Source: Agroathelia rolfsii (taxonomy: Eukaryota > Basidiomycota > Agaricomycetes > Amylocorticiales > Amylocorticiaceae). Taken from it: DNA of 64,000 nucleotides. A program made the position numbers and the translations under genes. The stretch is taken from contig JABRWF010000003.1 of assembly GCA_018343915.1 (NCBI GenBank), positions 4,898,001 through 4,962,000 of the forward strand, given 5' to 3'. Below are positions 13,001 through 23,401 of the stretch, piece by piece. How positions within the stretch are numbered: position 1 is the stretch's first letter; each line of letters begins with the position of its first letter. The notes under the pieces are model-generated. The model did no database searches. It was not told the DNA's origin and worked only from the letters and a program-made list of their open reading frames with translations.

Positions 13001-13206
13001 CGCGGGGTGCGTTTGGTGTGGATAGTGGGAATGGACATAAGCAGATTGGTGTAGCGGTCCTGGCGCGTACCTATCTCGCGCGGCGCATGGTGAGCAATCC
13101 GACTTATTATGATGTGGTGTTGGGTGTCGATGGTAAACCTGAGGATGCGGTGAGTGAACGACTTTCACGTGTCGTGGATGGGCTTGAGGAATCTGGGGCG
13201 CGTTGA
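7095..13206 (+). CDS. SLH1: Slh1/ASCC3-type double-cassette Ski2-like helicase with degenerate, truncated second cassette
   Basis: Slh1 (ASCC3, Mug81) is the helicase of the ribosome-quality-control trigger complex that splits stalled ribosomes. The spliced N-terminus reads [13 protein letters not shown], then [39 protein letters not shown] and [14 protein letters not shown]. Cassette 1 is intact: Walker A APTGAGKT near 8500, DEVHLL near 9015, GLSATLPNY near 9120, [13 protein letters not shown] near 9565, [30 protein letters not shown] and [11 protein letters not shown]. Winged-helix and Sec63 regions follow (10.1-11.6 kb). Cassette 2 keeps Walker A GPTGCGKS near 11690, but the DExH position reads CENL and the usual QxxGRAGR reads MQSRAVGG. 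Translation stops inside the second winged-helix region, with no second Sec63 domain. The last 1.4-kb exon lacks introns and is visibly G+C-rich, unlike the intron-rich remainder. [13 protein letters not shown] separates it from BRR2. Confidence 0.85.
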
Positions 13207-13379
13207 ATCCAAAATGATAAAAAATTTGTATAACGATATGTAATCAGTTATGTGCGAAATGTAAAGTTGAGATAGCAAGAAAAAGAAGGATTGGGAAAGC
13301 AAGTATGTAACAAAAAAAATCGACCACAAAACTAAGTACAAAACGCTCCCAAGAAGAAGAAAAAGTCGCCATCTCTAGA

Positions 13380-13446
13380 ACACGTGCGCTCTCTTTTTTT
13401 TTTTTTTTTTAATACGTTTGTATACCGCAATACACGTGCGCTCTCT
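13380..13446. repeat. 15-bp direct repeat with poly(T) tract between the copies
   Basis: The sequence acacgtgcgctctct occurs at 13380-13394 and again at 13432-13446, separated by a 17-nt T run (13394-13410). It lies in the 289-bp gap between the converging helicase and aminotransferase genes. It looks like a small local duplication. Confidence 0.7.
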
Positions 13447-13495
13447 AGGCATCTATTACAACCATTTGGTTTAAAAAAACCCATCATTAATGCTT

Positions 13496-15455
13496 CTAAG
13501 CCAGGAACTTCTTCAAGTTCTGAAGTCTTTCCCCAGCGAGCTTGAGCGTTTCGAGATCCTTGCAGAAGGCGAAACGGGCGTAGGCTTCGCCGATATGGCC
13601 ATTCTCGTCGCCATAGAACTTGACGACGATCCATGAGTATCCTAGCCCTTCGTTATGACACATGAAAATTATCGGCTTACCTCACTAACGGGAATGGATG
13701 AAACTCCGACCTCCATTGCCATGAACCAGCAAGCCCTAGGTGAGAAGAAAATGTACAACGTTAGTAAAAAGACAATAGACAAGAATCACAAAGACGCCTA
13801 CTTGAAATCTCTTCCACGACCGTGAATACTGTTAGGGAACGGGTAATCATCGGGAATCTTCAGATTCGAAATATCCTAAGCACGGAAAAATTAGCATCAT
13901 TGTCGGCCAATTACACTGATACATAGACAAAAAAAATGGACATACCATCAGCATGAAGTAACTGCCCTGGGGCAACGTGTAGTTAATCCCCAGCCTGTCA
14001 AACGCCTTGGCAAGGATATCGCGGCGCTCAGTATACTCCTTCAGCTGGTTCTCAAAGAAGTTGTATTTTTTGGCGAGCTCAAGTCCGGCTGCGGCGGCCT
14101 CTTGTAAGGGAGAGTTGGAGGCGAAGACAATACGTGTGCAGGCAGCGAGAGTGGGTGAGATGATGGAGGCAGGGCCGATGAGCCAGCCAACGCGCCAGCC
14201 GGTGGCAGCAAAGGATTCTGTATATGTTTGCTATTAAATATTTGAGACGTTTGGCGGGATAGATATGTACGTACTGCCTGCAGAGCCGACGGTGACGGTG
14301 CGCTCCCACATGCCGGGGAGGTTCGCAATACGTATGTGCTCCTCGCCGTCAAAGACCATGCAATCGTACTAGCATATCCTCTGTTAATTATTTTGCAGTG
14401 ATTATCTTGTAAGGACGAAACGGTACTCACCACTTCATCTGCCATGACAAGCAAGTTAAACTCCTTGGCAATGTTGGCGATGATCTCGAGTTCCGAGCGA
14501 GTGAAGACTTTGCCAACAGGATTGTGCGGCGTGTTAACGATGATCATTTTAGAGCGAGGCGTAATGGCAGCCCTAAGAATCAGAAAATGGTATCGGTCTG
14601 TGTTCAGAAGAGATCAAAACCGTTGGTGGGATCATGAACCGACCTGAGTTCCTCCTCTCTGATCGTCCAGTCCTTGCCAGTCGACTGGCCACCCTTGGTA
14701 GGCGGATGCAGGGGTACAAAGACGCATTTACCATCGTTAAAGGTGACAGAGGGCAGATATTGGTCAAAGTAAGGCTCGAACATAATCACTTCATCGCCGT
14801 GATCGAGGAACGCAGTGAAGACAGAGTATTGGCCTGGAGAGATACGTGAATGCCAATGAGCCAAGTCGCACTTCTTTGCGGATTCCACTGTGCCATATGT
14901 ACATACCTTCATTAGCACCGCTCGATACCTGGATCTCGGTCTCGATATCCAGCTTGCGGTTGAACATCGGCCCATAATGATCCGCGATAGCCTGGCGCAA
15001 CCTTGGGCGGCCTTTGGGGTGTGAGTAATGGTTGGCAGCAACGGTGCCGAGCGCCTCCGTAGCGGCATCCTTGATCCACTGGGGTGGAGCAAAGTTCATG
15101 TAGCCCTGGCCGAGATTGAGACAGTCGGCTGGCAAATTGGCAGCACTACCGCATACGAAAGAATGATGTATCAGGTTAGCACCATTAGCGATCAGGCGCT
15201 CATGTCATTTGGGGCGTACTTGTAGATGGACCAGACGTCGAGTGCCAGCGCACGGCCTTCCTTAAGCCGGTTGGAATACGGGATAAGTGTTGGTGCCGAG
15301 AGGCCTTCGGCGGAGCCAACAGGCGGGGCAGCCGGGGTGGTCACGGTGCTGGTCGACATGGCTCTTATGCTTGTGAACGCGGTTACAGTGGGTAGAATCA
15401 GACAGCGATGGTGGGAGATACGAGGAGAGAGAATGGAGCGCAGGAGGAAAGACAT
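13496..15455 (-). CDS. BNA3: Kynurenine aminotransferase-type PLP enzyme
   Basis: This is a fold-type I PLP aminotransferase of class I/II, closest in motif content to BNA3/KYAT, which turns kynurenine into kynurenic acid and also acts on other amino acids. Recognisable blocks are LNLGQGYMNFAPPQWI, ANHYSHPKGRPRLRQAIA, VSSGANEGQYSVFTAFLDHG, DEVIMFEPYFDQYLP, MIIVNTPHNPVGKVF and FNLLVMADEVYD. The PLP-lysine segment GSAGKSFAATGWRVGWLIGP lies near 14170-14290, followed by GSYFMLMD and the C-terminal ARFAFCKDLETL. The stop is at 13496. Two in-frame starts are plausible. The one at 15455 adds an Arg/Ser/Leu-rich stretch beginning MSFLLRSILSPRISHH that resembles a mitochondrial presequence. The one at 15359 begins MSTSTVTTPAAPP and would give a cytosolic form. 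The gene has about nine short introns. Confidence 0.9.
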
Positions 15456-16151
15456 GTGCAAGTATTTCAGAAAAACAAGAATCGCAACGGACCCACCATG
15501 ATGATGTGCTTCATCACGATGTCCATCCACTCCGGTCTTTTTGATACTTGAATATTTTACCCCATATCATGAATTGATCGCTATTTTGGTATGCATATGC
15601 CCACTCTCTGGTCCCTCAGTACTCAGCTGTTTATTTATTTATTGAATTGTTTTCACTGAGTTATGAGATTGCCAGTGGTATGTGACATATCCCTACGGCG
15701 CTCGGGCTTCGGCCGATGGTTGTCTCTTTTGCCTAGTCATCGACTAGTCATCGTCATCATCCATGTTATCGATATGCAGCTACTCATGAGACCGGCTGGC
15801 CCCGTTCTTTCTCTATGTGCAAAATCAAAATCGATCTATCACAGAGAAGGAGAAGCCCAATGGATGCGAATCAAACGGCATGCTTCTCAAGGTACATACG
15901 TGCACATCTCATTGGCATATGAGAACTAGTGGACAAAAAGAGCATTATGACATTGGCCAGGAAGGAACATAACGTGTATATATACATGAACGCAATAGGT
16001 CTCGTGAATGTGTAATGATGATGATGATGATGATGATGGTATAAGTATGCATGTCAGGTTTCCGCACAGTATATCATATGTAGTAAGCAAAAAAGGAGGG
16101 AGAGGACAAGGGAAAGAAAAGATACCAAGAAAAGACCACAATAGTCTATCA
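15456..16151. other. Intergenic region with an (ATG)n microsatellite
   Basis: About 0.7 kb between the aminotransferase promoter side and the 3' end of the ankyrin-like gene. I see no gene in it. It includes eight tandem ATG units at 16015-16038. Confidence 0.5.
16015..16038. repeat. (ATG)8 trinucleotide microsatellite
   Basis: Eight consecutive ATG units in non-coding DNA just downstream of the ankyrin-like gene. Confidence 0.9.
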
Positions 16152-17469
16152 TCAATTCAGATTTTGCAACTTCATCCATTCCCGGTCGTTGGCATTAAAA
16201 TCCAGGCCCTTCTTCTCCCACCAGCTCCGGGCTGCTTGCCCCCCGCCTCGAGCATCCTCGAGTGCCTCCTCAATATCACACATCCTATACTGGATCGGCA
16301 GTCCGCTCCGATCCCACCACTCGAGCACCTCTGCTCGGTTATGCCTCGTTGCGCCGGTCAGCGCATCCTGGTCGAAGTGCAAAGGTAGACCACTATCAAG
16401 CCACCACTGCAGCACCTCGACCTTACCATTGCAGCTCGCATGCTGCATCGCTAACTTGTCGTCGCGGAACGCAAGTTGCGAAGTTGCCCACCATTCAAGC
16501 ACCTTGACATGCCCCGTGGAGCTCGCCATATCCATAACACGCCCAATCTTCAAGTTTAACCCGGCAGTCCTGTGTTTATCATGCCACCAATCCAGCACGG
16601 GCAGATGTCCCTTTGCACTTGCCTGCTCCATCGCCTCCTCGGTATACTCGAACGGCAAACCCGAGTTAAACCACCAGTCCAACGACACCACACGCCCACC
16701 GCGTGAGGCTGAGTCAATCGCCTCTGCAATGGATCCCTCCTTGGGTGGTGGCACCAGCTCAGGATGATGCTCAAATCCGTGCTTCCACCACGCGAGAACA
16801 TTGATGCGCCCATAACGTGACGCTTTGATCGGAATGACATCGTTTTTGAATAATGCCAGAAAGAGTGCATGGTCATGCGCGAGAAGGTACTCGAGAATAG
16901 GCACATACCCAAAGCGGACAGCCATAGCCGCGCCCAGCTGCGTGGGCGGTGTATGTGCTAGGTCGATCGTCCGTAGCCTGGGCAGGTGGCCTGTCAGCAA
17001 CACATAGTCCGTCGTCGTGGCACGATTCCAGCCTAGTGGAGGTATGAGCGAGGTGGGTACGCCCACGGCTTTTGACAACGCCCAGTCATCAAGCAGGTCG
17101 AGAATATTGACAACGATTTCAATAGGTAACTGGGGTGTATTGCCGCTCTGGCCGCTGGCCCCACCACAGCGTTTAGTGAGTGGCTCTAGATCACTAGGTA
17201 GTGTTTTTGGCTGCGAAGAAGAGCTCGTGTGTGGACCTGGATGGAAGTGGTATGTATGCAAATCGTGGCGGGCTAGACGGGAAGCAAGATCAACGCGGGT
17301 GCCGGCCGTGGGTAGGTTGCGTATTTTGAGAAATAAAATCAATTGGTCTTGCGTGAGACGAAGATAAGCATCATGAACAAGCGTCAGACTGTCCTGAATG
17401 TGTATGACCATAAAACGAAAAATACGGTCAAGGTGGGGGATTGGCTAGCGAGGAAGGACTTACCGCCAT
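16152..17469 (-). CDS. Tryptophan-pair ankyrin-like repeat protein with SAP-like N-terminus
   Basis: Function is unknown. The N-terminal 40 residues (LTQDQLILFLKIRNLPTAG and following TRVDLASRLARHD) resemble a SAP helix-extension-helix. A short LPIEIVVNILDLLDDW stretch is F-box-like. Residues from about 150 on form roughly seven 34-36-residue repeats, each ending in a WW pair: VLAWW, SLDWW, VLDWW, VLEWW, VLQWW, VLEWW, ARSWW, often followed by xSGLP. These resemble divergent ankyrin repeats seen in expanded fungal families. The best start is ATGGCG at 17464-17469: a GTAAGT...CAG intron (17394-17463) then joins it in frame to DSLTLVHDAYLRLTQ. An unspliced alternative starts at 17411. Apart from that intron the coding region is a single exon. 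SAP and F-box assignments are tentative. Confidence 0.75.
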
Positions 17470-17835
17470 GCCAGCGGTCCTAACTGAATCTGTTATGGTC
17501 AGAGTCCAAGGTAAAAAGAAAATCAAATGAAATTGCTGCAAGGAAAACGCGTTGGAGGCGTGACGCAATTATTAAATCGTCATAGACCGATTGGCAGGGA
17601 CATCTTTTCTCATTTGGAAAACTATATCCTAATGGGGCTAAAGAGGTAGCCATATTTCGGCTGGGCTGGCCTTAATTGCGCAGTTTCTGTGACGTATCAC
17701 GTCACAAATTACGGTCACGACTCGTGAACAGTCACACTGCTGAACGCGGCTCGAAGATTACAGCAAAGAGGCATTTCATTCCTAGACTCCTAGTGGCAGA
17801 CGCGCCCTTGTTGTCTCTACATCTTCATATCCATC
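17470..17835. promoter_or_regulatory. Shared promoter region, ankyrin-like gene (-) / NSP1 (+)
   Basis: This 366-bp divergent intergenic region holds one ACGCGT box (17546-17551) and, nearer NSP1, a dyad described separately. No gene is seen in it. Confidence 0.5.
17689..17705. promoter_or_regulatory. Inverted repeat GTGACGT-ATC-ACGTCAC
   Basis: Two perfect 7-bp arms separated by 3 bp, each containing a TGACGT half-site of the CRE/bZIP type. It lies about 130 bp upstream of the NSP1 start. Further GTCAC/GTGA half-sites follow within 30 bp. A regulatory role is inference. Confidence 0.45.
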
Positions 17836-20522
17836 ATGTCGTTCTCAGGCTTTGGACAGCCAAATACTAATTCATCTGGAAACACGGGCTCAACAAGTCT
17901 ATTTGGAAACACAAACTCAGCTAGTACTCCTGGTCAGTCATGTCGACCAACTTGCATTTTCTAATGCGTACCAGTCCTCAAGAGGCTACTTGCTTGTCTC
18001 TCTAGCATCATCAGGTGGAGGGCTATTTGGCAATCCAGTATCTGTACCAGGCGCTGCAGCACCATCTGGAGGAGCGTTCGTTGGCTTCGGTTCTTCTAAC
18101 ACAACGAACACATCAGCCGCCCCCGCATCTGGAACCACCGCACCTGCAACTGGAAGTCTGTTTGGCAATCCTTCGGGTGGAAGCTTGTTTGGCGGAGGGG
18201 CCGGTGGCGCCACACCGGCGAATGCGTCAACTACTGCCCCTGCAACTGGATCGACTGGGGCCGGTCTGTTTGGAAGCACACAACCGGCCACATCCAATCC
18301 TCTGTTCGGCGGTGCTTCTGGTGGTGGTCTTTTTGGTGCCCCTAAGCCTGCAGATAACTCGAACACGGCAGCAAAACCTGCCGCTTCATCCTGTATGCAT
18401 ACTCGCCTATTTGATCAAATGCCTCTTAGACCGGACAGTCTTGTCTAACGCTTGATTCCTGCAGTCTTCAGCAACCCAAATCCTTCCGCAACGACAGCAC
18501 CTGGTAATCATTGTCCACTATCTCCATGTACTAATGTCTAATCCTCGCATGCCATAAGCATCATCGACACCATCCCTCTTCGGAACGAGCGCTCCCGCTG
18601 CTACTTCCAATACAACTCCGACAGCTACCACTGGAGGCGCATTCTCAGGTGGCCTATTTGGTAAGAAGCCGGAAGGGACGACTGCCACCACGCCTGCCAG
18701 TGCGACCACCCCGGCAGCGCCAGGTGGTGGTCTCTTTGGGAGCCTGCCGAGTGCCCCGTCGACAACAACCCCAGCCGGTAGGCAATAGCTGTCGCATGTA
18801 CATAGTGTCTTAGGCTGACGGAGTGCACCATTTTTTGTTTGTCTAATGTAGCGCCATCAGGTGGTCTGTTTGGACCTAAACCTCCCGCACCAGGTAATAT
18901 ATCCTTATTCTTACATTTCCGAGGAGATGGTTGATTATGTTTTCGTTTCAGCAACCAATAATGCTGAGAAAAAAGATGTTCCTGGAGGTAAATGTAGTCT
19001 AGATTACTCCTTCACATTGTTTTGCTTACCGTGTAACTAGCTGCGCCAGCACCAAACAAATTCGCAATTTTCGGTGCGCCAGCACCATCGACAACTCCTG
19101 CTGCTACGACAGGTTAGTTGGTCAATGATATTAATGCAACCTTGACATATTGATACATTATTCCTTAAGAGAAAAAAGACGCGCCTCCAACTACCACTGG
19201 TGAGATCTTATCCCTCATACCTTGCCTCTTGGAATTTTTCTCATGTCGAAATTCAATTATATCTCACCTCCTAACAGCGCCACCTTTCAATCTATTTGGC
19301 AAAACAGATACAACTGCATCCGCCGAAAAGAAGGATGCCGCGGCACCTTCAATCGGTAAGACAACTGCAGGTTTTTATTCATTTTCTTGAAAGATTCATC
19401 TAACTCTTCACGCTTTTCTGCTGTACGAACTATAGAAAAGAAGGATAATGCGCCTCTAGGTACTACTTTTCACTCTGAAGCATTAATCCATATACTTTCC
19501 TGATGACTTGCCTTAGGTCTAGGAGATCTAACAGGAAAAAAGGATGGCGCGGCAACCACCCTTGGTTCGTACACCTGTGTTATCATCGCTTCCAGCTTGT
19601 ATTGAGAGTATTTCTTAGGCGGTTTGGCAACCTCATCAGCCCCCGCCGCGAATGGTCAGATCCTTTTTTATCCATGTTATCAGCATCAAGCTAAACTTTG
19701 CCTACCAATGATTATATAGCCGCCTTAACGGTTGCCGTCCAGCCACCTTCGTTACTGCGCGGCAAGAGCATCGAGGAGATTGTCAACCGATGGTCTGCCG
19801 ATCTTGAGACGCACGTTAAAGAATTCCATAAATTTGCGTCAGAGGTCGCCGTCTGGGACCGAGCACTGATCGAGAACGGTAACAATGCAAGTAAAGTTCA
19901 TATATAAAGGTCATATATCTCTCCTATACTTCGTTGTCACTAAAGTATATTGTACCTAGCTTGCGGCGCTCTTCGGCCACCTCGTCGCGGCCGAACGGGA
20001 ACAAGATGAGATTGATCAGGCCTTGGACCACATTGAACAGCAACAACGGGATCTCAACGCCACGTTGGATGTGTACGAAAAGTCGACAGAGGAGATCCTT
20101 GGCGGGCAAGGCGGCAGCCTGCGCGCGCTCGACACGGGCCCGGCTGATACTGAGCGGGATAAAAAGTACGCTCAGCATTCTTTGATTATTATTGGTTTGC
20201 CTATCTTATTTTGCACCATAGTTACATGCTTGCGACGGATCTCCACACACACTTGGATGATCTTTCAGGCTCGCTGACGCAAATGATTGAATCCGTCAAC
20301 GCGCTCTCGCTTGGGCCGGACACCGCCAGAGAGTCGTCGGCGGAGGACCCGATGGCGCAGATTGCCCTGATCCTAAGCAGCCATCTCGAGAGCTTGCAAT
20401 GGATCGATGGTGCCGTGCGCGAGGTGGAGACGAAGGTAAACGATGTTGAGAAGAGGGTGAGTGCTAATGGCCTCAACGGGGGTAGCTCAGTAAGACGTGG
20501 TGGGTATGGACTGGGTCGGTAA
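17836..20522 (+). CDS. NSP1: FG nucleoporin NSP1
   Basis: NSP1 (metazoan NUP62) lines the nuclear pore channel and joins both the central Nsp1 complex and the Nup82 complex. The protein of 593 residues begins MSFSGFGQPN. Residues 1 to about 370 form a Gly/Ser/Thr/Ala/Pro-rich FG domain with repeated GLFG/SLFG units and EKKD spacers. The remainder is the alpha-helical NSP1-C coiled coil (SLLRGKSIEEIVNRW, EFHKFASEVAVWDRALIENG, DEIDQALDHIEQQQRDL). I read 15 exons: 17836-17932, 18006-18392, 18465-18503, 18559-18777, 18852-18893, 18951-18986, 19041-19112, 19170-19199, 19278-19355, 19436-19459, 19517-19564, 19619-19654, 19720-19886, 19960-20165 and 20222-20522. Exons 2-12 are all multiples of three, bounded by phase-1 introns. 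The intron at 19887-19959 has a GC donor. The summed length closes exactly in frame. Confidence 0.94.
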
Positions 20523-20951
20523 TAGATGAGGGGGTCGACCATGTCACATAGGGCATGCATGTATTTTTTTTATTGCTTACACTATCAGTGTCCACGTCTT
20601 CCACGAATTTAAACCTTGAGCTTAAATATTTGAGTGGTTAGATACTCTTGTCATCATCACCCTCTCATTTCACCATCTGAAGCAATGCGCTCTGCCTCGA
20701 ATAAATCAAATAATCATTTGTGAGCTGTATAATCACGAAGCCCTCGTGTGAAAGGCGTAAAAAGATAAAGAAATTACCCGACAATTACTGCGAAAAGCCC
20801 AAGATATTATGAGGGAGCGAAATTTTTCCGCCCATGTATCTAAGAAAAAAAAGTATAGGTAGGTGCACTTGAGTATCCTTGTCTATCGAAGTCACGCTCG
20901 TGCAAATGTCATGTCTCATCAACCCGATCATGATTCGTGGAACCCTTTTTT
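20523..20951. other. Intergenic region, NSP1 / MFS-a converging ends
   Basis: About 430 bp between two converging 3' ends. I see nothing coding in it; it should hold both 3' untranslated regions. Confidence 0.5.
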
Positions 20952-23401
20952 TTATCGTGTATACTTCCCTTTAGCTCGAATTCTCTCGCCGTAGAAGTAT
21001 AAGAATATTGGGAAGGGTATTCCAATCGTTATTGCCAGACCTATATATAGTTATTAGAATTCTTTACATGATTAGGGATACGACATCGGTTTACCAGCAA
21101 GAAGGGAGTTACCACCTCCATATCCTAATGCGTCGAACATCTGAGTGCCGAACAGTGGGAAAGCAAACCCGAACATGCTCCGGAATACGGACGCGGCAGA
21201 AATCGCGCTAGCAGCGTAAGTGAATGTATCGACAAGATAGAGAGATATTGGTAAGCTGCATATAATGAAGCACGATCATTGGATGAAAGAAAATTGAATA
21301 AACCAATAAACAAATGTAACAGATCCTCCAAGGGACTCACAAGACGGCCATCATGCCAAAGCCAAAAATAGCAGTACCGATGATGGGCATGATCCAGTGG
21401 ATTTGGGCTTGTGCCGACCAGCCATACCAGCTATATCAGATATGGTCGATTGACTTCATATTGGCCTCCTCTAACAAAGAGTAGATAGAAAATCCTCTCA
21501 CAAAAGACCAATTGGAATGAACAAGGATCCAAAAATAAGGGCAGGAATCCGGAACTCAGGCTGACGACCTTGGGTTAGAAATGATGGGTCTTATAGAGAG
21601 GATTGTACTTACCTTGCCTTTACCGCCATTTCTTTGGGACAGCTGCCGGTGCAAATGATCATGTTATCAAAACCATGTCGTGGAGCCTAGAGTGCTTGTA
21701 CTTACTGTGTGATAGATCCAGTCTCCTCCTTTGGCACCAAAGACAGTTGAGAGGACAAAGCCGAGGCCAAGGCCAATGTACGCTAGCCCACCCGTTCCAT
21801 AGTTGAATCCGTATACTTTAGAGAAAAGATCCGCTACAATTGGAGATGAATTAATGAGTTCATATTTTCACCTGAAGAGATTGATCATACGGAATGTGGC
21901 AAACATCAGATAATAAATTCCTGTATAATATCCATGTTAGGGATACAAAAAAACTTTGCGGACCACACGACTGACCATATATTCTAAATAGAGAAATGTG
22001 TCAAGGCAATTTCACATTTTAATATAGAAATCACTCACAGCGCCATGTAAGCACTCAACATGAAGCAGATTGTGCTTCCTGTGAGGAACATAAGTGGCCT
22101 CACCAAATTGTTCCTGAGAATCTTCCATTTATCACCATGATCCATGATCAGATGAGGGTGAGCTTTAGCTGCCGCCTCTTGGTCTGCACATTGACGTGCC
22201 AGCCGCAAGCGAATAACTGGCGAGTAGGTCTCGCGTAAGAATGGGATACCAATTATGGCACCAACACCTGCTAGACCGACGATGACGATAAATAGATATT
22301 TGAAACCCACCGTCTGGGTGATGAAGCCGCCTAGACATCTGACATCAATTGATCGGTGTCAACAACATACACTGATGGCACGACCCACCGGCGATAGGGC
22401 CTACAACTGGGCCTACAGTCGACAGGTTAGCTAATGACAAAAACGAACCGTCGCCTGATCTATACCTATGAGCGGGCCCAATGTGTATAGTGCCATTGCA
22501 ACAGCGCGATCCTTTTCCGAAAACATGTCAGATACCGAACCACTGCCAACTGCGATTGGAGCCGCCCCTGCCATGCCAGCTTTTTTTTTACACAAATCAA
22601 TGGGCAAAATATATTCAACCGAAAAAAGGCTCTTACAGAGGAATCGAAAAGCAATAAGGGCGCCACCGGTTGGTGCAAATGCACAACCAATGTTAAATGC
22701 AAGAAATGCCAAATTTCCGAGGTGGTACACCTGCAGGATGTTGAGCACTAAGAAATTGAATAAATTTGACATAATTTGGACCGACCCATGTGCGACCGTA
22801 CATCTGTTTGATTGGTGTCAATTTATTCATCATAAATGACTAGGACATGCTAAGCAGGACGGACCTCAGAAATAGGTGCTAAGAACAGGGGTGCTAGTGC
22901 AAAGCTAACCAGGAAGATGCTAAGGGTCATAGAAATTATTGTTGGACTAGTTATGTGATAGTGTTCCGCGATTTGGACCAAGCCTGGTGCCATCATGGAC
23001 GATGCTAGCGGCGAGATGAAAGTATATAGAGAAACCTTGATGCATAATCGACATGAAGTCAAGCACCATACAAAATCTCGAGACTATTACTCACAATAGC
23101 GGTCATAGTATATTTCTTCTTGACCGGCCAGTTTCGTGGGTTTCCTGTCAGCGTATACTAAGTAAAAAGAATATTCATATCCCAGTTCTCGTAGGAACTA
23201 ACGCGGATCAGTATCCCAGCCATCTTCAGCATCGACTATAGGATCTTCTATTTTGTCATTTGGAATGGCACTCTCGAGCTGGCCGTCAGTAAGCTTGGGT
23301 TGCAAAGCAGGCTTGCTGGGATTTTCCTCAGGAACACTGTTTTCAACATGTGTATCTACAGAAAGCTCTCGAGACGCGGATGCAACAGGAGCAGTCGACA
23401 T
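20952..23401 (-). CDS. DHA1-type MFS transporter, tandem copy a
   Basis: This is a drug:H+ antiporter-1-type MFS permease of the plasma membrane, in the subgroup that often exports polyamines or xenobiotics. The acidic N-tail ([32 protein letters not shown]) leads to helix 1 near [36 protein letters not shown] and PISEMYGRTWV form helix 2 and loop 2-3. [24 protein letters not shown] covers helices 4-5. [19 protein letters not shown] and [12 protein letters not shown] give the motif-C-like region. [16 protein letters not shown] and [11 protein letters not shown] precede the long central loop. The tail ends [15 protein letters not shown]. At least ten short introns. Neighbour 25101-27608 is a close paralogue in the same orientation. 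Substrate unknown. Confidence 0.9.

Noticed and set aside
12553..13054. 161- and 164-residue frames on both strands
   Set aside because: They overlap the G+C-rich last exon of the helicase and are shadows. They lack introns, motifs and codon character of their own.
7095..13206. BRR2 as identity of the double-cassette helicase
   Set aside because: The [20 protein letters not shown] and [10 protein letters not shown] blocks and the [14 protein letters not shown] segment fit Slh1/ASCC3 better than BRR2.
17986..18366. 126-residue minus-strand Pro/Ala-rich frame
   Set aside because: Reverse complement of the NSP1 FG-repeat exon; low-complexity shadow.
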